This document shows positions 42,452 through 50,362 of a stretch of 64,000 nt of DNA, in pieces. The stretch lies in contig NZ_RBIL01000002.1 in NCBI RefSeq assembly GCF_003633755.1, positions 620,001 to 684,000 on the forward strand, read 5' to 3'. Below the pieces are notes generated by a model. The model saw nothing but the letters and a program-made list of their open reading frames with translations. It did no database searches and had not been told where the DNA came from. Source of the DNA: Solirubrobacter pauli. Lineage in GTDB: Bacteria > Actinomycetota > Thermoleophilia > Solirubrobacterales > Solirubrobacteraceae. The translations under genes were made by a program, and so were the position numbers. The first letter of the stretch is position 1. The number at the start of each line of letters is the position of its first letter.

Positions 42452-45400
42452 GTGGCGGAGGCAGCCGAGCGCGAACCCCAAGTCGAATCTGCCGTCCCGA
42501 CGTCCGCGGGGCCGGCGCCCGCCTTCTCCGGTGGCGCCTCCGACCTCGCCGGAGCGGGCCATTCGCGCCCCCCGATGTCCCGCGGCACCGTCATGCGCCT
42601 GCAAGGCAGCGCCGGCAACGCCGCCGTCTCCGGCCTGATCGACGGCGCCCGCCGCGCCGACTCCGCGGTTCGCACGGTGACCCTCCCGGCCCCGGGCGAC
42701 GCCGAGCTGATGCGAGCGATCGTCGCCCGCGCGCCGTCCACCTTGACCGAAGACCGCCCGATCGTCGCGCCCGAGGAGGACAAGCCGGCCGAACGGTCCC
42801 CGGACAGCGAGTCGGAGGCCGCGGGTCCGTCGGACGCGGCACAGGACGCCGGGTCGACGGGCGCGAGAGCCGCAAGCGAGACGACGCAAGGCGCGCACGG
42901 CGTCGGCGAGACGGGGCAGGTCGCGTTCGCCGGCGGCGAGTCCGCGGCGGCAGACGCCGCCGGCGCGGCCCAGGGCGCGTCGGCAGGTGGCGCAGCCGGC
43001 GCGCCCACAGCGAGCGCGGTCGCGCAGGACGCGCTTGCGAGCCGCGAGGCGACCACGACGGGTCCGTCGGGCGAGACGGAAGGGGCGCCGACGAGCCTCG
43101 CCGGAGCGGCCCCGCAGGACGAAGCAGGCACGGCGAGTGCGGAGCAGGGCGCGCGTGCGAGCGGCGCGGCGGGCCTTGCCGGGGCGGCGGTGCAGGGCGC
43201 GCTTGCGGGTGGTGACTCGGCGACGACGGACGTGCTGGGCGCCGCGGGTGCGGCGCAGGGCGCGCTGGCAGGGGGCGCGGCGGCTCAAGCAACGCTTGCC
43301 GGTGGTGAGTTGGCGGCAGCGGGCGGCGCTCCCGGTGTGGCCGGGGCGACGCTGCCGGCCGGGGAGCTTCTCGGTGGGGCGGCGGCTTCCGGTGTGGCCG
43401 GGGCGACGCCACCGGCCGGCGAGGCTGCCGTTGCGGGTGCGGGCGGGCCCGGGATCGAAGCGTTGGCCGGTGCGGCCGGGGGCGAGGTGGCGGCGGCGCC
43501 CGGTGCGGCGGTTGCCGCGGCTGGCGGTGGGGCGGCCGGGCCGGTGTCCGTGCTCGGGAACGTCGGCGCGATCGCCGGGGGGATGGGTGGGATCGCTTCG
43601 GCCGTCACGGGTGGGCTCGCGGCGGCGACGCCCGGCGTGGCGCCGGTGGCGAGCGGTCCGGTCGGCGCGCCCGAGGCGGGCGGGGCGGCCGGCGGCGGCG
43701 AGAGCGAAGGCGCCGCGGCGGAAGGGCCGTCGGAGGATGAGCTCACCGCGATCGACGAGCAACTCGCCGCCGGGCCGCAGCCGGAAGCGGATGCACCGGA
43801 GGCGGTGGCGGCGGAGTCCGTGGCGGCCCCGACGGCGGAGCCCGCGGCGACGCCCGCCGTGCAGGACACGCCCGAGGCCGTCGTGGAAGGCCCGGAGCCC
43901 GCGCCCGCGGCGATGGCCGAGGCGGCGGTGCCGTCGTCGCTGGAAGAGGTCGTCGCGGCCGAGGCGTCCGTGGCCTCGGTGCCCGAGACCGAGATGGTCG
44001 CCGAGCCGAGCGCCGAGGAGCAGTCCACGACCGCGGCGGCCGAAGCGGAGGAGGCCGGAGCCGACACGCTGAGCGAAGGCGGCGGCGAGGCGGTCCTCGC
44101 GCGCGCGGCGACGACCGAGGTGCTCGCCCCGCCGACCGAGGACCTGACGGCCGAGCCGGACGAGGAGCCCGCGGTCGACCCGGCGGCGATCTCCGCGGAC
44201 GCGCAGGGCGAGATGGAGGCGCTCGGCGCCTCCGGCGGCGGGGAGGTCACCGGCGGTGGCGGTGGCGGTGGCGGGGGAGGCGGCGGCGCCGTCGAGGCCG
44301 AGCCGGAGCAGCCCGCGCCCGACGTCAGCAACGCGGACCCCGCCCAGGCGGTCGCGCAAGCGGCGAGCCTCAAGCCCGCGCAGATGCTGGAGACGCTGGG
44401 CGGCGCGGAGAAGGCCGCCGCCAACCACGTCACCAAGGAGCACGAGAAGCTCGCGGCGCAGCCGCCCGAGCTCGAGGCGGGCGGCGGTCCCGACGCGCCC
44501 GCGGCCGACGAGAAGCACGTCAGCACGCCGCCGAGCCGACCCAGCACCCCCAAGGCGGCGGAGAAGACCGGCGGCGCGCCCGAGAAGCCCGCGCCCACGC
44601 CCGCGCCGCCCGCGAAAGCGCCGCTGCCGGCCGGTCCGACGCTCAAGCCCGACGAGAAGGGCAACGTCGCCGAGGGTGACGGAGCCAAGATCAAGGCCGC
44701 GATCGAGGCGCTGCCGATCACCGACGGCGCGGTCACCGTCCCGCAGATCAGCACGCCCAAGCTGAGCCTCACCGGCGCGGCGGACCCCGGCCAGATGGCC
44801 GAGCAGAAGCAGCACCTGGACCAGACGGTGGGCAAGGCCACGGCCCAGGGCGCGCAGGAGGCCAACGAGCCCGCGGGCGAGAACGACCTCGCGCCGACCG
44901 TCAAGGCCGAGAAGATCAAGGCCGAGATCCCCGCCGGAGCAGCGCAGGCCGCGCCGGGCGCAGCCGGCCCGGGTGCCGACGACGACGTGGCCAGCATCGT
45001 CGCCGAGCAGGAGCAGGGCCCGGCGCTGAAGGCCGCAGCGTCCCAGGCCGCCTCACGGATCGACGCCGAGAAGCAGCAGCACGCCGCCAAGTCCGCCCAG
45101 ACCAAGGCCGCGGCGCTCGAGGAGGCGCAAGCCGAGGAGGCCAAGGGCAAGGCCGACCAGATCGCCGAGCACGCCGCCGCCAAGGCCGGCGTCTCCCAGG
45201 CTCGACAGGACTGGACCGCGGACCAGAAGCAGCAGGCCGACGCCGCCAAGCTCGAGGCCACCGGCGCGGTCGGCGAGGCGCAGACCGCCATCCAGTCCGA
45301 GAAGACCAGGGCCGAGGCCGACGCGATCAAGCACGTCGAAGCCGGCCGCAAGGAGGCCGAGGACCACAAGCGCAAGGGCGACGAGGAGGCTAAGGCCGAG

Positions 45401-47677
45401 AAGGACAAGGCCAAGCAGGAAGAGGGTGGCGGCGGCTTCTTCGGCTGGGTCGCGTCCAAGGCCAAGGCGCTCTACGACAAGGTCAAAGACGGCATCACCG
45501 CGGTCTTCAACAAGGTCCGCAGCGCGATCACCACGGCCATCAACAAGGCCAAGGAGCTCGCGCACAGCGTCATCGACCGCGCGGTCAAGTTCGTCGCCGA
45601 CAAGGTCAAGGCCGTCGCGGGCAAGCTGCTCGCGATCGGCGACAAGCTGATCCCCGGCTTCGCGGCCGCCCGCCAGAAGTTCGGCAAGTGGATCAAGGAC
45701 CGCGTCAAGCAGGCCGTCACGGCGCTGAACAAGATCGTCACGGCGGTCAAGGACGGCATCAAGAAGGTCATGACCGCGGTCGGCAACGCCCTCAAGCAGG
45801 GCCTGGACCTGCTCAAGAAGGGCATCAGCGCCGCGATCGACGCCGTCAAGAGCGTCGTCAAGGCCGCGATCGAGAAGGCCAAGGCCGCGATCGCCGCCCT
45901 CGGTCAGTTCGCGTCGATCATCAAGGACATCGCGTCCAACCCGGGCCAGTGGCTCAGCAACCTGGGCGCGAGCGTCGTCGACGGCATCAAGAACCACCTC
46001 TGGGTCGCGCTCAAGACCGCCGTCCAGGGCTGGTTCAACGAGAAGCTGGAGTCGCTGCTCGGGCTTGGCAAGAGCGTCATGAGCCTGCTCACCAAGGGCG
46101 GGATCTCGATGGCGCAGGTCGGCAAGATGGCCTTCGAGGCGCTCAAGGCCGCGATCCCGCCCGCGCTCATCGCGCTGCTCGTCGAGCGCCTCGTCTCCAT
46201 GATCGTCCCCGCCGCGGGCGCGGTGATGGCGGTCGTCCAGGGCCTGATGGCCGCCTGGGGCGCGATCCAGAAGATCCTCGCCGCGATCGACCGCTTCATC
46301 GCCTTCCTGAAGGCCGTCAAGTCCGGCAACGCAGGCCCGGCCTTCGCGAACGCGCTCGCCGCGGCCGCCGTCGCGGTGATCGAGTTCGTCAGCCAGTTCC
46401 TGCTGCGCAAGATCGCCGGCGCCGCCGCCAAGGTCGCGGGCAAGATCAAGGCGATCGCCCAGAAGATCGGCAAGAAGCTGATGACGGCCATGAAGAAGGT
46501 CGGCAAGAAGCTCAAGGGCGGCCTGAAGAAGATCAAGCGCGGCGTCACGAAGGCCAAGGACAAGGTCTTCGGCAAGAAGCAGAAGAAGACCGACGAGGAG
46601 AAGAAGCAGGACAAGCAGGACCGGCTCGACAAGGCCGCCGCGGCGCTGCGTCCGAAGATCGCCGCGCTCATGGCCAAGGGCACGACGGGCCTGTTCCTCA
46701 AGGGCCGGCTGCTCGCGTGGCGGCTCATGTACCGCCTCTCCAAGCTCGAGGCCAAGAAGGGCGGCAACAGCGTCCAGATCGTCGCGACCGTCAACCCCTT
46801 CGCCGAGATCGGCCAGGGCACGGAGCTCAACGGCGAGCGCCTGCGCCAGCTCGCGCACAAGGTCGCTGAGCGCCTCCTGCAGCGCGACGACGTGATCGCC
46901 GCCGCCGAGCGCATCCGCAAGAACTGGGAGGAACGGCCGGGCACGGACACCGACATCGAGGCGGGCGTCGGCTACATGGGTGGCACCAAGGCCCACCAGC
47001 AGCGCCCGGCGCAGCCGTGGGGCCACAAGGAGTACTACCGGACCGGTGAAGACCGCCACCGGATCGGCGAGCAGCAGAAGGCCGGCGCGACGAACCAGTT
47101 CGTCGACAAGATCGGCAGCTACCCCGAGATGGCCGACGCGATCAAGGCCTCCGGCATGTCCGACACCCGCTTCGCCCTCATGATCCGCAGCTACGCGGCC
47201 ACCGGCAAGCTGCCCGAGGGCCTGTCAACGCAGCACGGCGACATGGTCGCCCAGATGGCGTACCTGATGTTCGTGCGCGAGTCCCACCGCAACCAGGGCA
47301 ACGTCGCCATGGGCCCGATGACGCTGGACCTGATCCGCAGCGGCAACATGACCTTCGACGAGGCCTTCAAGGCGTTCGAGCCGACCGAGGAAGGCGGCCA
47401 GCCGACCAAGCCGATGGGCCGCGGGGCGTACCCGATGTCCGGCATCGGCGCCCCGGCGGCCGAGCGCGGGCTCGCGTTCGAGGAAGACCGCCCGATGATC
47501 GGCAAGAGCAAGGGCAAGGTCGAGAACCGGCGCGAGCTCCAGCGCCGCGAGGTCGAGCTCGTCAGCCGCTGGGTGACGGCGCAGATCAAGGCCGAGGGCG
47601 GCGCGATCGCCGCCAACGAGACGGCGATCGCCGAGAAGATCGAGCAGATGGTTCTCGGCTTCTACAAGATGAAATAG
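42452..47677 (+). CDS. Giant eCIS-associated-type protein, putative effector or toxin carrier
   Basis: The 1741-residue protein opens with LQGSAGNAAV (residues 50-59), a motif I know from the N-termini of proteins tied to extracellular contractile injection systems, many with DUF4157. An Ala/Gly-rich stretch (about 130-425), an acidic part, a poly-Gly run (about 600), a coiled coil (about 860-990) and an amphipathic part (about 992-1105, with KLLAIGDKLIPGF) follow. A hydrophobic helical part (about 1150-1330) and a Lys-rich linker lead to an unknown C-terminal domain (about 1480-1741). No DUF4157 HExxH is seen. GTG at 42452 has no ribosome site. A HEAT-repeat gene follows 6 nt on. Confidence 0.8.
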   Translation: MAEAAEREPQVESAVPTSAGPAPAFSGGASDLAGAGHSRPPMSRGTVMRLQGSAGNAAVSGLIDGARRADSAVRTVTLPAPGDAELMRAIVARAPSTLTEDRPIVAPEEDKPAERSPDSESEAAGPSDAAQDAGSTGARAASETTQGAHGVGETGQVAFAGGESAAADAAGAAQGASAGGAAGAPTASAVAQDALASREATTTGPSGETEGAPTSLAGAAPQDEAGTASAEQGARASGAAGLAGAAVQGALAGGDSATTDVLGAAGAAQGALAGGAAAQATLAGGELAAAGGAPGVAGATLPAGELLGGAAASGVAGATPPAGEAAVAGAGGPGIEALAGAAGGEVAAAPGAAVAAAGGGAAGPVSVLGNVGAIAGGMGGIASAVTGGLAAATPGVAPVASGPVGAPEAGGAAGGGESEGAAAEGPSEDELTAIDEQLAAGPQPEADAPEAVAAESVAAPTAEPAATPAVQDTPEAVVEGPEPAPAAMAEAAVPSSLEEVVAAEASVASVPETEMVAEPSAEEQSTTAAAEAEEAGADTLSEGGGEAVLARAATTEVLAPPTEDLTAEPDEEPAVDPAAISADAQGEMEALGASGGGEVTGGGGGGGGGGGGAVEAEPEQPAPDVSNADPAQAVAQAASLKPAQMLETLGGAEKAAANHVTKEHEKLAAQPPELEAGGGPDAPAADEKHVSTPPSRPSTPKAAEKTGGAPEKPAPTPAPPAKAPLPAGPTLKPDEKGNVAEGDGAKIKAAIEALPITDGAVTVPQISTPKLSLTGAADPGQMAEQKQHLDQTVGKATAQGAQEANEPAGENDLAPTVKAEKIKAEIPAGAAQAAPGAAGPGADDDVASIVAEQEQGPALKAAASQAASRIDAEKQQHAAKSAQTKAAALEEAQAEEAKGKADQIAEHAAAKAGVSQARQDWTADQKQQADAAKLEATGAVGEAQTAIQSEKTRAEADAIKHVEAGRKEAEDHKRKGDEEAKAEKDKAKQEEGGGGFFGWVASKAKALYDKVKDGITAVFNKVRSAITTAINKAKELAHSVIDRAVKFVADKVKAVAGKLLAIGDKLIPGFAAARQKFGKWIKDRVKQAVTALNKIVTAVKDGIKKVMTAVGNALKQGLDLLKKGISAAIDAVKSVVKAAIEKAKAAIAALGQFASIIKDIASNPGQWLSNLGASVVDGIKNHLWVALKTAVQGWFNEKLESLLGLGKSVMSLLTKGGISMAQVGKMAFEALKAAIPPALIALLVERLVSMIVPAAGAVMAVVQGLMAAWGAIQKILAAIDRFIAFLKAVKSGNAGPAFANALAAAAVAVIEFVSQFLLRKIAGAAAKVAGKIKAIAQKIGKKLMTAMKKVGKKLKGGLKKIKRGVTKAKDKVFGKKQKKTDEEKKQDKQDRLDKAAAALRPKIAALMAKGTTGLFLKGRLLAWRLMYRLSKLEAKKGGNSVQIVATVNPFAEIGQGTELNGERLRQLAHKVAERLLQRDDVIAAAERIRKNWEERPGTDTDIEAGVGYMGGTKAHQQRPAQPWGHKEYYRTGEDRHRIGEQQKAGATNQFVDKIGSYPEMADAIKASGMSDTRFALMIRSYAATGKLPEGLSTQHGDMVAQMAYLMFVRESHRNQGNVAMGPMTLDLIRSGNMTFDEAFKAFEPTEEGGQPTKPMGRGAYPMSGIGAPAAERGLAFEEDRPMIGKSKGKVENRRELQRREVELVSRWVTAQIKAEGGAIAANETAIAEKIEQMVLGFYKMK

Positions 47678-47683
47678 AAGGAC

Positions 47684-48226
47684 ATGGCCAAGAAACGCAT
47701 CGCCCTAGACCCGAAGGTCAGCTCCGACGACGTCGACAACGCCGCCTGGGAGCTGGACTGGCCGATGGTCGCCACGCTCGAGAAGACCGAGGACCGGCCC
47801 AAGCAGGACGTCTACCGCGGGGACGAGGACGACACGCGCGTCTACCTCATCCACGACGACGCCCTCCAGCTCCGCTACCTCTACATCGACGGCCCCAGCG
47901 CCGAGAAGGTGGCCAAGGACGCCGCGGGCGAGCTGGACACCGTGAGCGCGAAGGACGCGGAGCAGCGCTTCAAGGCTGCCGGTAGCGCCGACGACCGCGC
48001 CACCGCGATCCTCCTGCTGGGCGTGGCGAGCGATGACGGGACGTTGCCTGGAGCGCTCGAGCAGGCGACCGAGGACGAGGCGAAGAGCGTCCGCCGCGCC
48101 GCCGTGATCGCGCTCGGACTGGTCGAGAGCTCCGCGGCGAAGCAGCGCCTGAAGGCGATCGCCGAGGGAGATGAGGACGAGGTCGTGCGCGGTGACGCCG
48201 AGGCGACCTTGAGGGAACTCGGCTGA
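47684..48226 (+). CDS. HEAT-repeat protein, putative partner or immunity protein
   Basis: The 180-residue acidic protein has an N-terminal alpha/beta part (TRVYLIHDDALQLRYLYIDG at about 47-66) and then HEAT-like helical repeats (DRATAILLLGVAS, SVRRAAVIALGLVESSAAK, EVVRGDAEATLREL). HEAT repeats bind other proteins. It begins 6 nt after the giant gene, so it is co-transcribed. By the logic of effector-immunity pairs it could neutralise or chaperone the giant protein, but this is inferred from place and charge only. Confidence 0.8.
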   Translation: MAKKRIALDPKVSSDDVDNAAWELDWPMVATLEKTEDRPKQDVYRGDEDDTRVYLIHDDALQLRYLYIDGPSAEKVAKDAAGELDTVSAKDAEQRFKAAGSADDRATAILLLGVASDDGTLPGALEQATEDEAKSVRRAAVIALGLVESSAAKQRLKAIAEGDEDEVVRGDAEATLRELG

Positions 48227-48266
48227 GTCGTAACGCGCCGTCAATGGGCGCGCGCACCCATCTCCC

Positions 48267-48272
48267 TAGAAT
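48267..48272 (+). promoter_or_regulatory. Candidate -10 element for the first APC permease
   Basis: TAGAAT ends 12 nt before the ATG at 48285. It suggests the permease operon has its own start separate from the giant-HEAT pair. Confidence 0.4.
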
Positions 48273-48284
48273 CGCCCGCGGCAT

Positions 48285-50192
48285 ATGGCAAGACGCCGAC
48301 TAGAAGGACTGGAACGAGTCCTGGGGGTCAACGCCCTCTTCTCGACCGCTTACGGGAACGTCGGCTCCTCCATCTATTACGCGCTCGGCCTCGTGGCCGC
48401 GCTGGCGCTCGGCCTCACGCCGATCGTCTTCCTGATCACCGGCATCTTCTTCCTGTGCACGGCCGCCACGTACGCCGAGGCGACCGCGATGTACCCGGAG
48501 GCCGGCGGCTCCTCGAGCTTCGCGCGCCGCGCGTTCAACGAGTTCTGGTCGTTCTTCGCCGCCTGGGGCCAGATGCTCAACTACGTGGTGACGGTCGCGA
48601 TCTCCGCGTTCTTCGTCCCGCACTACCTCGGCAGCGCGTTCGGGTGGGAGGCGCTGCGCCACTCGCCCGGGGACATCATCGCCGGTGCGGTGATCATCGC
48701 GCTGCTGTCGCTGATCAACGTCGTCGGCGTCAAGGAGTCCGCCGGGCTGAACATCGCGCTCGCGGTCGTGGACTTCCTCACGCAGGTGCTGCTCGTGGTG
48801 GTCGGCGCGGCGCTCGTGCTGGGCGCTGATCCGGGCCAGCTGATCGACAACGTCGAGCTCGGCGTGGCACCGACCTGGAAGGACTTCATCCTCGCGATCC
48901 CGATCGGCATGATCGCCTACACGGGCATCGAGACGATCTCGAACATGGCCGAGGAGGCCAAGGACGAGATCAAGACGATCCCGGCCGCGATCAAGCGCGT
49001 GGCGATCGCGGTGTTCGCCATCTACTTCACGCTCCCCGCGGTGGCGCTCGTGGCGCTGCCGGTGACGCAGGACCCGGTGACGGGCGAGTACTCGACGCTG
49101 CTCGGCCTGTCCGAGGAGGAGGGCGGCTTCGCGGGCGACCCGATCGCGGGCGTGGTCGCGAACCTGAACCTCGGCGCGTTCCAGACCCCGGCCGAGGTCT
49201 ACGTCGGCATCCTCGCCGCCACGATCCTCTTCCTGGCGACGAACGCGGGGCTGATCGGCGTGAGCCGCCTCGTGTACTCGATGGGCATCCACCGCCAACT
49301 GCCGGACCGGCTCCGGCAGCTGCACCCGAAGTACCGGACGCCGTGGATCGGCATCCTGCTGTTCGGCTTCCTCGCGATCCTGATCACGTTGCCGGGCCAG
49401 GCGGCCTTCCTCGGGAACCTGTACGCCTTCGGGGCGATGCTGTCGTTCACGATCGCCCACTCGGCGATCATCCGGCTGCGGATCAAACGGCCGGACCTGC
49501 CCCGGCCGTACCGCGCGCCCGGCAACTGGAACTTCCGCGGCCACGACCTGCCGCTGTTCGCCTTCCTCGGCTGGTTCGGCACGTTCTCCGCGCTCGTCGT
49601 GACGATCGCCCTGCACCCGGACGTGGCGATCACGGGCGTCGTGTGGCTCTCGCTCGGCGTCGTGGTCTACCTGCTGTACCGCCGCTCGCAGGGGCTGGAC
49701 CTGATCTCCACGCACAAGGTCGCGATCCCGCAGCCGGTCGTCGATCACGAGGCCGAGTACGACTCCGTGCTCGTCCCGCTCAGCGACGGCTACGACGAGT
49801 CCGTGATCGCCACGGCCGCCAAGCTCGCGGCCCGCAAGCGGCGCGGCATCCACGTGCTCGCGCTCGTGACCGTGCCGAGCGCGCTGAAGATCGACGCGGC
49901 GATGCCGGAGGCGACCGCCGGCGCCGAGACGCTGATCGAGCAGGCGCGCCTGCAAGCTGGCGCGCGCGTGAGCGGCCACGTCGAGCGCGTGCGCCCCGGC
50001 CAGGCCGGCCGGCGGATCATCGAGGAGGCGACCGACATGCGCGCGGCCGCGATCGTGATGCCGCTGCCGCGGCGGATCAACGGCGCGTCCGTGTTCGGCA
50101 AGACCCTCGAGACGGTGCTCGCCGAGCGGCCGTGCCGGGTGATCATCGAGTCCTCGCCATCCGAGCACCGGCACCAGGAGCTGATCTTGTGA
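48285..50192 (+). CDS. APC-family permease with C-terminal USP-like domain
   Basis: The 635-residue protein has twelve helices of the amino acid-polyamine-organocation superfamily (GVNALFSTAYGNVGSSIYYALG at its start, MIAYTGIETISNMAEEAKD in helix 6). From about residue 488 a cytosolic universal-stress-like domain follows (YDSVLVPLSDGYDESVIATA). The same plan is found in potassium importers of the KimA type and in some cation-amino-acid carriers. With TrkA subunits downstream, ion transport is possible but the substrate is not proved. Its TGA overlaps the small membrane gene. Confidence 0.9.
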   Translation: MARRRLEGLERVLGVNALFSTAYGNVGSSIYYALGLVAALALGLTPIVFLITGIFFLCTAATYAEATAMYPEAGGSSSFARRAFNEFWSFFAAWGQMLNYVVTVAISAFFVPHYLGSAFGWEALRHSPGDIIAGAVIIALLSLINVVGVKESAGLNIALAVVDFLTQVLLVVVGAALVLGADPGQLIDNVELGVAPTWKDFILAIPIGMIAYTGIETISNMAEEAKDEIKTIPAAIKRVAIAVFAIYFTLPAVALVALPVTQDPVTGEYSTLLGLSEEEGGFAGDPIAGVVANLNLGAFQTPAEVYVGILAATILFLATNAGLIGVSRLVYSMGIHRQLPDRLRQLHPKYRTPWIGILLFGFLAILITLPGQAAFLGNLYAFGAMLSFTIAHSAIIRLRIKRPDLPRPYRAPGNWNFRGHDLPLFAFLGWFGTFSALVVTIALHPDVAITGVVWLSLGVVVYLLYRRSQGLDLISTHKVAIPQPVVDHEAEYDSVLVPLSDGYDESVIATAAKLAARKRRGIHVLALVTVPSALKIDAAMPEATAGAETLIEQARLQAGARVSGHVERVRPGQAGRRIIEEATDMRAAAIVMPLPRRINGASVFGKTLETVLAERPCRVIIESSPSEHRHQELIL

Positions 50193-50362
50193 AGGCGCTG
50201 CGCGGCTACGTGCTGCCCGCGCTGATGATCCTCATCGGCGTCGGTTTGATCGTGAGGACGATCCTTGGCGGTGGCGGGCCGGTCGCGTTCGGGTTGATCG
50301 TCGGTGTGCTGTTCATCGCCGCGGGCGCATGCCGCATCTACGTCGAGCGGGGGCTGCGATGA
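50189..50362 (+). CDS. Tiny two-helix membrane protein
   Basis: This 57-residue protein consists mainly of two hydrophobic helices (about 8-25 and 33-48) with a Gly-rich turn between. It overlaps both flanking permease genes by 4 nt (GTGA before, ATGA after), which makes its reality convincing despite its size. It could be a small subunit or assembly factor of the permeases. I know no family name for it. Confidence 0.75.
   Translation: MKALRGYVLPALMILIGVGLIVRTILGGGGPVAFGLIVGVLFIAAGACRIYVERGLR

Noticed and set aside
43200-43500. Possible CRISPR-like or tandem repeat array
   Set aside because: The similarity is of Ala/Gly codons within a protein-coding low-complexity region. There are no equal repeats separated by equal spacers.
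43285-45465. Long open frame of 726 codons antisense to the giant gene
   Set aside because: It is an Ala/Ser-rich mirror of the GCC/GGC-rich coding strand, has no family motif, and disagrees with codon-position GC bias. The plus-strand frame has clear domains.
42452-48226. A full contractile injection system in the window
   Set aside because: No sheath, tube, baseplate, spike or AAA ATPase gene is present between 37 and 54 kb. Only the putative cargo-type protein is seen.
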